Below, in pieces: positions 54,958 through 64,000 of a stretch of DNA of 64,000 nt. The position numbers were made by a program, and so were the translations under genes. Origin of the DNA: Argyresthia goedartella (taxonomy: Eukaryota; Arthropoda; Insecta; Lepidoptera; Argyresthiidae); NCBI GenBank assembly GCA_949825045.1, contig OX463808.1, forward strand, positions 29,015,674 to 29,079,673, read 5' to 3'. The number at the start of each line of letters is the position of its first letter. Position 1 is the first letter of the stretch. The notes under the pieces were generated by a model, which was not told the origin of the DNA, did not search any database, and saw only the letters and a program-made list of their open reading frames with translations.

Positions 54958-56387
54958 TGCCTTTTCTCACACAGGGTTGCAAAGTTACAATTTCGCCCAC
55001 TTTAAGCTAGTTATTCAATATGTCATCACCAGCCATGTCATGTCCTGACAGTCAGTAAAGCAAATATATACCTTTATACCTTTAACTAAAGTTCAAACAT
55101 TACGTTTTTTCCCAACTAAAGCAATCACATCTGACTGCCAACTATCACAAATGTTGTACAACCAGCCACATCTTCAACTGTCCTTGCCGTTCCATTCCAG
55201 CCTTTCGTACTGAGGTTGTAAGACCGCCGAGAATAATAGTCTCGGTTACGTATTGCTTACTGTGTGTAGCTCAATAATATAAAGCATATCTAGACGGGTG
55301 GAGACGAGACCAGATTTGCCTGACAAAGGCATCTTCCCAGGGGGTGCGGGGAGCGGCAAAGGTCACCATGGTTTTGTGGTATTATGGACATTTTCTTCAG
55401 ATATGAAAAATACGAATACTGCCACAGAACTGCCAAGTTCAAGAAAGCTTAACTTTCGTAGAAACTGTTGCTGTGATCATTGGTCTTCGTGTTAAGGCAC
55501 AATCCTCACAACAATGTTAATAAACACAACATAAAGGACATCCGTTTTACGGTTGCCAATCAAAAGATAATGATGCTCTTAAGTCCTGAAGAACCAACTG
55601 TTCAGTTTCTTGATAGTTCAGATTCTAAATATATACGCCTTTTCTTCCGGTTGGGGTGTTGGGGCAAAGAGTTTCATTCATCTGAGGTTAGATTCAAAAA
55701 CACGTCACGTAATCTTTCAAATACGCTTGACACTGGCAAAATTAACCTCCAATGAGGTTAGCACGCCTTAAATTCTTCGAGGAAGTGAATGGAATTTGAC
55801 AACTTTGACAGATGTGCTTTTGAGATTAGGAGCCTTTCAAACAATCCTGTCGTCTAAGTCTATGGTATTTCGAGTCCTTTGGTGTATAGACATACCAAAT
55901 ACCAATACTCAAGAAACTCCTTGCACCCAAAACTACAGGACAACACATCGAGTAAAATATGAGGAGTAAGTGATGAGAACTATTCAGGTAATTAAAAATA
56001 CTTTTTATAACCTCATTCTCTACTCTGTCCTATGAAATCCCTATCTCGTGGCCACCGTACGCGTCGCGAGGGTGGCAGGGTGTCGCACAATAAGAGCTCC
56101 TGCGTAATAATATAATCGCAGTCGCCACTTGCTATTAATTAAATTTAAAATCTCATTGCTACAGAGGTGTGCCTGCGCCGCCTTTGTCTCCTCTTGCAAA
56201 CGATTATCGTTCTTATGGCACGCATTCTCATTATGTAGAGCGAGCGGTTTTGTTTAAGCTGTTGGCATTGTCATTGCTGTTTTCAGCTTTTATTGAGAAT
56301 ATATTGAAGAGATTCGCTTCAGTGAAGAGTGACTGAAATGAATGCGGGTATTCTTGTGCCATCATAATTAATATGGCTGCTAGCTCC
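54958..56387. other. Intergenic, unrecognised ORF at 55480-55755
   Basis: The 91-aa ORF 55480-55755 ('LSPEEPTVQFLDSSDSKYIR') has ordinary composition but no recognised domain. The start of this stretch (54958-55030) carries a SINE family 3-like tail. Confidence 0.3.
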
Positions 56388-56603
56388 TTACTCATTTAGC
56401 CATTTACTGTACATATCTTCAAACTCAGTGATGATCTGTAACCTCCGTTCAGGGCAGCGCGATGCGTCCTCTAACGTCACATTTAAAATATCATTATAAT
56501 GTAGAAGGTTTTTCAACGACAATAGATTCTGGTATAATTCTTTAGTTAATGGGGCGTGTAATCCTAATTTGATTGTCAAGTGCCAAATGAAACCTTTATA
56601 CAT
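56388..56603 (-). other. Unrecognised 71-aa minus-strand ORF
   Basis: The translation 'LHAPLTKELYQNLLSLKNLL' then 'EDASRCPERRLQIITEFEDM' looks like a soluble helical protein fragment rather than translated AT-rich noise. No donor/acceptor context or family could be identified. It could be a decayed element or an isolated exon. Confidence 0.25.
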
Positions 56604-57162
56604 TACTAATTATGACTAAATATTACTAATTATTATTTTAATTTAGATATAATTGATCCACATTACATTTTGCCACTAATTTAAATACTAAAAGCACAGA
56701 CACAATAATAAAAGAATAATAAAAAATAAAAAAAACACATTTTGTCAATACCTAGATTAAATTAAAATAAAGCTAAAACACAAAATTGATGCAGTTAAGT
56801 TCAGTAAAATAAAATTAATTCTGTTAGATTAAAATTAGCGTAAATTTAAATTAAATTAAATGAATACAAATCAAATTATCTTCTTCTTTTGTTGGTGCCA
56901 TCTCCTACCGGAGATCGGCAATCATTTTGGCTGTCTGTGTCAGTGATGTCACGGCGCGAAACAAATCAGTGGTACTGGAATTGGACCATTCAGCCAGATG
57001 AGATTATGCAGCCAGTAAGTTTTTCTACGGCCAGGTCTTCGTCGTCGGTATAAACTAAACCATATTGCAAACATAATGTCAAAAGTGTAAATTAAAATAA
57101 AATTTAATTGCACCAAATTATAAAATGAAATGAAGTCAACATACAATAAAAGCTATTTTAAA
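56604..57162. other. Very AT-rich stretch, no gene
   Basis: TAAA/TTAAA-rich to 56880, then 'ggtgccatctcctaccggag' (56896-56915), a word I associate with 3' regions of insect LINEs. It probably includes the 3' UTR of the minus-strand LINE beside it or of another element. Confidence 0.4.
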
Positions 57163-58684
57163 TTAACTTAGAAATGCTGTTAGTGTGCCTATCAGCTCAT
57201 TTACCCAGTGTTTCAGTTGTGGGCTGTCCATCCGCCCCGCGATGACTGCTAGGATGGTGCTGGAGCCACCGCGAACTCTGCTCAGCAGGGAGGCCGACCT
57301 CTTTCTTATGATGGCGTGAAAGTCATCGTCGCGTGCCTCGGCAAACATGCATGACGCACTACACGCACGGACTGCCAGCGCCCTGTGCTCCCGCTTAATA
57401 TCCTCGTCATCCTTAAGGTCGTCGGTCACTATGTGACCAAGGCACTTAAATCTAGTGACTCGACTTAGCTCGTTAGAGCATAATCTAATAGTAGGTACCT
57501 CATCACCAGTCAACTTATTTCTGGTTTTAAATACCATTATTTCACTTTTATTAACATTATATTTCAGACCGCGTTTTTCCGCGTGCTGCTCACATGTACC
57601 GAGTAGCTCCATTAGCCCCGCCGACGACGGACTCAGCAGCACCATGTCGTCGGCATAACTTATATTGTTACAGCTTGTGCCGTCGACATAGTATCCCGCA
57701 TGCATGCCACTCAGCTCGCCGATCAGCTCGTTCACATACAGGTTAAAACGCTTCGGGAATGTTATCCCCCACTGTTTCACACCACATTTCAAACCATACT
57801 CTTCCGAATAAACCTCACCCCACCTTACATTATTATTTCGATGACTATACCAATATTGAAAGATCTTTATTATTTCCCTAGGTAGGTATGATTCCCGACA
57901 TTTATCCCACTAGATGTCGTAGGAGACCAGATCAAAAGCCTTGGATAAATCTGGAAAACAAGCATATACATTAGTCCTACGGTCTGCGTAGTATTTGACG
58001 GTATGCTTGAGCCCCAGCACAACACTTTCTGTCGATGGCCTAAAGCCAAACTGTGCGTCATTTAATTGCAGATGAGCGCTAAGTTGGGCATCAATCAAGC
58101 AACCCATCAAACACTTTCGCAATAATAGTTGCAAGCGATATAGGCCTGCAGTTATTTCTGTCAGAAATGTCACCTGTCCTATTCTTCGTGATAGGTACTA
58201 CAATGGTCTTCATCATATCCCTCGTAAGTCCTTCACCGATATTATAAAACATAGAGAGCAATCTAGGCACATGTTCCCCTCCATATTTCAGGAGCTCAAT
58301 GCTGAGCCCGTCATGGCCCGGTGACTTTCCTCTCTTCATGTGTCTAATGATAGTAGCCACATCTTTAGAGGTGATTTTAATATTCAGAACACCACCGGCA
58401 CCATGTGGCTCACCCTCACGCACCTGCTTAGTGGCATCTTGGGGCGACTGAATTTTTAAAATGCTGCTGTAATAATTCAGCAATAGCTTTCATCTCAGTC
58501 ACTCCATCAACCAAAATGGGCAAGCTAGGCTTAGCATTAAGCTTGTTTGTAGCCTACTAAAATTTGCTTAAATAATTTACCTTACGATGCGTAGCTAATA
58601 TGTTCATAGTTATTTGCTCTTGGTTATTCTGGCACCACTTTAGCGTAGCCTTAAATAATTTTCTGCTTAGGCACATCTCCAAGT
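57163..58684 (-). mobile_element. Minus-strand LINE, RT part (3' half)
   Basis: The 3' part of a non-LTR element reads from 58684 down to 57163. Together with 61540-62243 it forms one element split by a later insertion: linker 'KWCQNNQEQITMNILATH' begins right at the 58684 edge and continues into the RT. Confidence 0.82.
57163..58684 (-). pseudogene. Decayed reverse transcriptase of the minus-strand LINE
   Basis: Order on the minus strand: 'ATNKLNAKPSLPILVDGVTE' (about 58555-58495), 'KRGKSPGHDGLSIELLKYGG' (about 58340-58280), 'MMKTIVVPITKNRTGD', 'FGFRPSTESVVLGLKHTVKY', 'YACFPDLSKAFDLVSYDI' (contains the first RT Asp, 57970-57917) followed at once by an in-frame stop, then 'YLPREIIKIFQYWYSH', 'LKCGVKQWGITFPKRFNLYV', 'NNISYADDMVLLSP' (catalytic YADD, about 57668-57627), and the C-terminal 'RVTRFKCLGHIVTDDLKDDE'. 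GVKQWG departs from the usual G.(R/K)QGG. A frameshift near 58100-58160 and the stop at about 57914 make it inactive. Clade is not decided; the style is CR1/L2/Rex1-like. Confidence 0.82.
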
Positions 58685-59140
58685 AAAACCGGCCAAGGGC
58701 GAGTCGAACTCGCGCACGAAGTATTCCGTACTATCTATTAAAGCGGCAAAAAAAAAAACACGTTTGTTGTATAGGAGCCCCCTTAAATATTTGTTTTATT
58801 TTAATTAATTAATTTATTTTTAAACTGAATATATAACTAAATATTCTCTGAATATTTCAAGCGTCTACCTGTTGCCGTTATCAATATCGAGCAAATATGG
58901 GGAAAAAAGTTTGTTGTATGGGAGCCCCCTTAAATATTTATTTTATTCTGTTGTTTAGTATTTGTTATTCCAACGGCAACAGAAATACAACATCTGTGAA
59001 AATTTAAACTGTCTAACTATCACGGAGCAAGAGATACAGCCTGGTGACAGACGGACGGACGTACGGACGGACGGACGGACAGCGGAGGCTTAGTAATAAG
59101 GTCCCGTTTGGCAGCCTTCGGATACGGAACCCTAAAAAGG
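58685..59140 (+). repeat. Lepidopteran dispersed repeat, copy e
   Basis: It starts 'aaaccggccaagggcgagtc' and ends 'gatacggaaccctaaaaa'. The block 'gggagcccccttaaatattt' occurs twice (58769-58795 and 58920-58945), separated by AT-rich sequence. A 'gacggacgg' run lies at 59052-59080. Confidence 0.85.
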
Positions 59141-59696
59141 ACCTGACGCCGGCCTTCCGTATGAAAGCCATTGCTGAAACTTACTTCGCGCATCGGCGTG
59201 AGCCTCTCGTACATCCTTATTGCAGCCTGTCACCTGTTGTTTTTAGGGTTCCGTAGAGAAACAAGGAACCCTTATAATTTCGTCATGTCTGTCTGTCCTT
59301 CTGTATGTCATAGCAACTTTATTCCGACTACATAGTTGAAACTTGGTGTGTAAATGTGTTCTGTGAACCGCTTTACGATTTTTATAAACATTTAAAAAAT
59401 AAAAAATATGGGTGGTCCCCCTTTCATGGAACTGAAACCCTTTCATTTAACCTATATGTGTGGGGTGTCTATAGATAGGTCTTTAAAATGACGTTGAGGA
59501 TCCTGAAACCATTTTGCCTCAAAGTAAATCTTTAAAGAAACAGTTGTATCCCCCCTTTAACTTTTAAGAGAGTGAAAAATCTAAAAATATATATGTTTTG
59601 TATCTCAATAAACACTTTCAACGAAAATTGTTTTGAACAAAATAAACTAAACAGTTTTTAAGATATGAAACATTGTCATTCATACAAACACCATTG
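59141..59696. other. Second dispersed repeat and unassigned sequence
   Basis: From 59240 the sequence 'ttagggttccgtagagaaac', 'aaggaacccttataatttcg' and 'catgtctgtctgtccttctg' matches another frequent lepidopteran repeat from family knowledge. The rest (59450-59696) is unassigned. Confidence 0.5.
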
Positions 59697-60957
59697 TCCA
59701 TAACCAGCTTTCCTACTACCTCTCCTCAAACAATCTGCTAAACACGTTCCAGTCAGGATTCCGACCGGGTCATAGCACCGTCACGGCTCTGCTGAAAGTC
59801 ACAGATGACATCCAGCTAGCCATGGACCGCAAACAGCTTTCCGTGTTGGCTTTACTTGATTTCAGTAGTGCCTTCAACAGCGTAGATTTCGACATTCTCG
59901 TTGAGCTTCTCAGATCCCTGAACGTCTCTTCCTTCTCTGCCAGCTGGTTCTACTCTTATTTGAGGGATCGGCAACAGCGTATCAGGACGGAAGAGACATC
60001 CACTGAATGGTGTGACCTCCTTTCAGGCGTCCCTCAAGGTGGTATTCTTTCTCCTCTTCTATTCTCGATTTTCATAAACTCCATCTCGGACATCCTGTCT
60101 TCTTCATATCATCTTTATACTGATGATCTCCAGATTTATCGCCACTACTCACATAACGATTTAAACTCTGCTGTGGAGGCATTGAACGCTGATCTGGAGG
60201 GGGTGAGAAGCTGGGCTTCATCCTTCGGACTCCTGGTTAACCCGAGAAAGTCCCAGGCCATGATTATAGGTACCAGACAATCTCTTAACTTGTTGCAGCA
60301 ACAGCCCATTCCACCTGTCACTTTTAATGGTACTACAATCGTGTATAGCGATAAAGCTAAAAACCTGGGTCTTATCTTCGAAAACCAGCTGTCCTGGTCA
60401 TCGCATGTCAATGAGTATTTGCTACTTTCACTCTCTCAGGAAACTTCAGTACTTTTTGCCACGACAGACCAAAATCACTCTCGCTCAGTCTCTCCTTCTA
60501 CCCGTCATCGATTATGCTGATGTCTGCTGGGTTACTGAATTATTACTGAATTACTGAAGAATTACTGAATAAACTCGAACGATTTCAAAATCTCGGGATT
60601 CGGTTTATCTTTGGGCTGCGCAAATACGACCATGTACAGCATCGCAAAGAGCTGAAGTGGCTGCCAATAAGTCTTCGTCGGGATTCTCAAATCCTCAACA
60701 TCCTCTACAACATTTTACGCAATCCACGCTATCCAACATTCTTACGAGACCGTTTTCCATTTATTTCTTCCAGCAGGTCTCGGAGAACTCACGCGCTTTC
60801 AATGCTCACAACCCCACAGCATAACACCGCGTCCTATGAGCATGGGTTTTGATTCCGGGCCATTCAATTGTGGAATGCACTCCCCTGCACTATCAGGGAC
60901 AGTCCTTCTCTTAATATATTTAAAAGTCGCGTGAAGAAGCATTACCTTTCTCTTTAG
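59697..60957 (+). pseudogene. RT and C-terminus of the truncated LINE
   Basis: Frame 1 (to about 60412): 'FQSGFRPGHSTVTALLKVTD', 'LALLDFSSAFNSVDFDIL' (first RT Asp), 'LLSGVPQGGILSPLLFSIFI', 'HLYTDDLQIY' (YTDD in place of YADD), 'NLGLIFENQLSWSSHVNE'. A frameshift near 60412 leads to 'LQYFLPRQTKITLAQSLLLP', 'VIDYADVCW', and a second near 60560, where 'ttactgaa' words are locally repeated, to 'LERFQNLGIRFIFGLRKYDH'. An in-frame TGA interrupts just before 'FRAIQLWNALPCTIRDSPSL', and the normal end 'KSRVKKHYLSL' stops at 60957. It is inactive. Confidence 0.85.
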
Positions 60958-61352
60958 AAATATAGGTAGTATGTATGTATTTATTAGTATATTTATTTAA
61001 AAAATATATATATTTATATAGTATTTATGTTTAGCATGTACGAGTATATTATATGATATTTATGTAAGCCCTCATATATTTAGTTAATATTGTTTTAAAT
61101 TAGTTATTTAGATATAACATATATATGTAAATGATAATGTAAATAACTATATTTAGATATGTACTAAATGATATTGTTGTACACATTATCACCCCTGCTC
61201 AGCAATCGACCATTCAAATCCTAATTTGGTTTGCTGGAAGAGATCTCTTATTAGAGATAAGCTCGCCTTTGTACACTATTTTTATGTAAGTCTTGTTGTC
61301 CATATATTAGTTGTGTGCAATAAAGAAATTATGAAATTATGAAATTATGAAA
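59697..61352 (+). mobile_element. 5'-truncated CR1/Jockey-like LINE
   Basis: It begins abruptly in the RT at about 59697 and runs through the ORF2 end (60957), a long AT-rich 3' UTR and a 'gaaattat' tandem tail (61322-61352) after 'gtgcaataaag'. The 3' UTR block around 61225-61270 recurs near 63344-63390. Confidence 0.83.
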
Positions 61353-61539
61353 CACTACGAAAAACAAATTAATTATTTGCTGGTGAAGTGTATCAGGTGT
61401 ATGTGAAGTGAGTACCTTCCTAAATATTTATTTTTGGCTTATATTCTAAATTTATTTAGGAACCCTAAAGTGCCAACACGCACTTGGCCGGTTTTTTGTT
61501 ATCACGACTATTCTGACTACGACAACTACTACTAGGTAA
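61353..61539. other. Junction region with inverted dispersed-repeat end
   Basis: 'cacgcacttggccggttttt' at about 61477-61497 is the start of the dispersed repeat in minus orientation, mirroring the plus-orientation start at 58685. The minus-strand LINE resumes just beyond it. Confidence 0.55.
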
Positions 61540-62243
61540 GTACAGCAGCCTCACTTAATGCTAATACAATTTGACTATTCATGTTATCTAATAACTTCCA
61601 ATGGTCTACATTATCACAGATCACAATATTCCTCAAGTCCTCGTGGCAAAACAATAATACTTAAGTTTCGGTGTCAGATTCGGCATAGATTTTGATTTCC
61701 TCGATTTTCTTGTTTCCGCATCGAACATTGTTCATTGCAACTTTGGTAGGATTATTGAAAGATTTCACCTTTAGAAGATTAAGATTGCATTAAAAAATAT
61801 CGCAAAATGGTCTAACCATAATATATCATAGTGCAACTTAACATCGGCAATCGCTCTATAGGCCGATGCTCTCGCTAGACAGTGGTCCAGCCATCTTTTT
61901 GACCTATTAGCCTCACTCACATAATACACTTATGTGCCCAATTTTCCTCCTCAATACCCAATTTTACAAAGTCCGCACATATCCATTTTTGATCTGAGCA
62001 TAACTCTAACATCTCTCTACATAACAAAGTATGTGGATGAGCAGCATCGAGATCACCTAATATATACACCGATCCGACATTGTTAAAAGGAGAGCTGATA
62101 ATTTTGGATATAGAAAACGAACGTGTCACTTCGAGCCAATTATAATATATTCTAAATACGAAAATAAGTGACAAAAAATACAAAATAACTCTAACTGGCC
62201 AGTCGTAGACCGCTTTGACAAAAGAACCCGAGCAGGCCCTCAC
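61540..62243 (-). pseudogene. Endonuclease part of the minus-strand LINE
   Basis: On the minus strand 'VYILGDLDAAHPHTLLCREM' then 'LELCSDQKWICADFVKLG' is the central block of an apurinic-type LINE endonuclease (normally GDxN). After a gap in another frame come 'SKRWLDHCL' and 'DVKLHYDILWLDHFAI', where LDH replaces the catalytic SDH, and then linker-like 'NNPTKVAMNNVRCGNKKIEE'. It continues at 58684 with the RT linker. Inactive by frameshifts and active-site loss. Confidence 0.75.
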
Positions 62244-62939
62244 TTTGTCTAATCACCATGATAAAATAACACCTGCCCATTTATGATCGCAATACATTTT
62301 ATATACACGGCCAGAAAAAAGATCTAAAAGGGAGGAAGTCATAAAAAAGTTTACAATAAAACGTTTCAAACCGCGCGATCTCGCGGCTTTTTTTCAAAAA
62401 TTTCATTGACAAAATACTGGCTGGTTATATATAACCATTAAGAGTATCTGATATCTTGTGATGACGAAGAAAAAAAGAAATCATTCACGGGGTGAGGAAT
62501 TCGAATTTTCGGCTCCCATGGCTTTTTTGGTGTCTTAGAGGACCCGTAACTAAATGTCCTTGTTGGTGGAATCTCCCCTCGCTGACTCAGCAAATTCTGT
62601 GATTCTGTGTCACTAGGATATTGTCAATTCTAACTAGTTCAGTAGAAAAGGTTTATCGGCGAATAAGCATTTTGTGTCGAATCAAAATACTTGTTTTAAC
62701 TACTAGACAAGCTTCACTTACGAGTACTCAGCTTAATGAAATCAAGCCATCGTTCAGATATTTTTCATATCGTGTCTCCCGTATGTACGAGTAGCTGTTA
62801 CAGTTTTTTTTTTAGGTATATCATTCTGTTCACAATGAAGTGCTTAAAGGGTGCACCGAAGTACCACGCGCATAGAGTTCATTTGTAATTTCACCGGCAT
62901 TTCATTCAGAATATTAATAAAGTGACATAGAGCCCGCTT
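62244..62939. other. Intergenic, nothing recognised
   Basis: No coding sequence or shared repeat recognised. Confidence 0.4.
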
Positions 62940-63169
62940 CGTCGAACACCTTGAATGGCACAACAGGGTAACAAGGGGGAAGCCCATCTCTATTGTGACT
63001 ACCAGACAGACCGAGTCTTTCAACTATGTGCAAGGCAGCTACGGTGTTTTTTGAACATAGACATAGGCAGTTATTAGAGTGGTGGGTCTTTCCCCGAGGT
63101 CAGCTGAATCCAGTATAATATTTTGAAAGTTTATCGATGCTGTTTTAAACAGTTTGCAGAGCAGAAAGA

Positions 63170-63462
63170 CCGTAGTCCCAGTGCACATGGGGTAGTATAT
63201 TGGCACCTGTGTTAGATATTAATTATTGTATTGATTTTTGTGTAATGCTTTTACATGTTAGCGACGAGAAGACAATATTGTATGTAAGAATTTCAATAAG
63301 AATATCTTCCCCCGCTCAACCATGACTTTTCCTACCATCATGGTTTGCTGGAAGAAATTTCTTGTGAGATATAAGCTCGCATTTGTCCAGGTTTTTTTCG
63401 ATTATAAGTTATCTGTATGTCTATTTTATGTAGAACAATAAAGAAATTACGATTTACGAATT
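63170..63462 (+). mobile_element. LINE 3' UTR fragment, same family as 59697-61352
   Basis: 'tttgctggaagaaatttctt', 'agatataagctcgcatttgt' and 'gaacaataaagaaatta' correspond to 61230-61335 ('tttgctggaagagatctctt', 'agataagctcgcctttgt', 'gtgcaataaagaaatta'). The upstream words 'cagtgcacatggggtagtat' probably also belong to the element. Confidence 0.65.
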
Positions 63463-64000
63463 AATGTGAAGGTAATAAATAAGGTATCGGTATAGTGAGT
63501 AAGGATGCAATAGTAATATAATCCAACCCATTTAAAGTAACATCAAATCACATTACAATATCACCCGTTTATCTTTACTTTTCCAGGAATCGAGTAAAAA
63601 TGGGCGGATAATCTGTATTCTCATAAGCCCTTAAGATGCGGTAATCTGGAACTACTCGTAGGAATCAATGACAACAATAAAAACTTTATACGTCGGCGGC
63701 CGATTGTAGAATTGGACACACCATATTAAGTTATGGCAGCGTTTCTTGATATACGCACTAATCTATGGGGCACATCATGATGAACCTAACCTAACCGAAA
63801 TCGGGCACATCGATGAGAACCAAACGTTTGTCGATATTCCCAGTTAACGCTTGGCATTGGTTTAAACTTTACGAATAAACAAATCAATTTCATTTTACAA
63901 TGTTTTTTTGCTGTTACACGTATGCTAGATGACTCTTCTGTAGACTTTTAAAAATAATTTAAACATGGCTATGAAAAATATTTATAAATATTTTTTTAGG
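63463..64000. other. Window end, nothing recognised
   Basis: AT-rich, no coding or repeat structure that I can support. Confidence 0.4.

Overview
This is a eukaryotic, intron-bearing, AT-rich genomic window, almost certainly from a moth or butterfly (Lepidoptera). The reasons are an insect-type Sox21b gene split over a very long intron, several tRNA-headed SINE families, dense small inverted-repeat elements, and the dispersed repeat whose ends read 'ccggccaagtgcgagtcgg' and 'gggtacggaaccctaaaaa', which is characteristic of lepidopteran genomes. No prokaryotic operon, CRISPR array or phage structure is present.

Host gene. Only one host gene can be supported: three consecutive plus-strand coding exons of a SoxB-group HMG-box transcription factor, best called Sox21b (3616-3810, 34023-34165, 38634-39089). 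The first exon in the window begins inside the HMG box, so the start codon and the first half of the box lie upstream of base 1. Bases 1-3615 are therefore intron (or upstream gene), 3811-34022 is a 30.2 kb intron, 34166-38633 is a 4.5 kb intron, and the 3' UTR follows 39089. From about 39.8 kb to the end I see no host exon I can defend.

Mobile DNA. The long intron holds a nested pair of LINEs. An old, broken Jockey/CR1-like element (about 17.27-27.56 kb) is interrupted by a much younger CR1-like element (about 20.5-25.67 kb) that keeps two open reading frames: ORF1 with a PHD-type zinc finger and coiled coil, and ORF2 with endonuclease and reverse transcriptase. Near the right end a second nest occurs. 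A minus-strand LINE is split into its endonuclease part (61.54-62.24 kb) and its RT part (57.16-58.68 kb), with a 2.8 kb composite containing another LINE (59.70-61.35 kb) between them. Smaller LINE remnants lie at 43.9, 50.2 and 63.3 kb. At least four tRNA-derived SINE families are present.

Small inverted-repeat elements. These are the most distinctive part of the window. (i) A family with a shared central core ('cctaacacgaagga', a G5/C5 hairpin, 'acctaagctaccgcag') occurs inside elements with several unrelated arm types. (ii) A compound double-palindrome of about 400-510 bp is present four times (13.1, 42.1, 45.9, 47.6 kb). (iii) A fold-back element at 28.9-29.6 kb carries tandem repeats in both arms. 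(iv) Others lie at 5.3-6.3, 26.6, 29.8, 30.6 and 49.5 kb. Candidate novelty lies in these non-autonomous elements rather than in a gene system. All family assignments rest on reading the sequence, with no database search.
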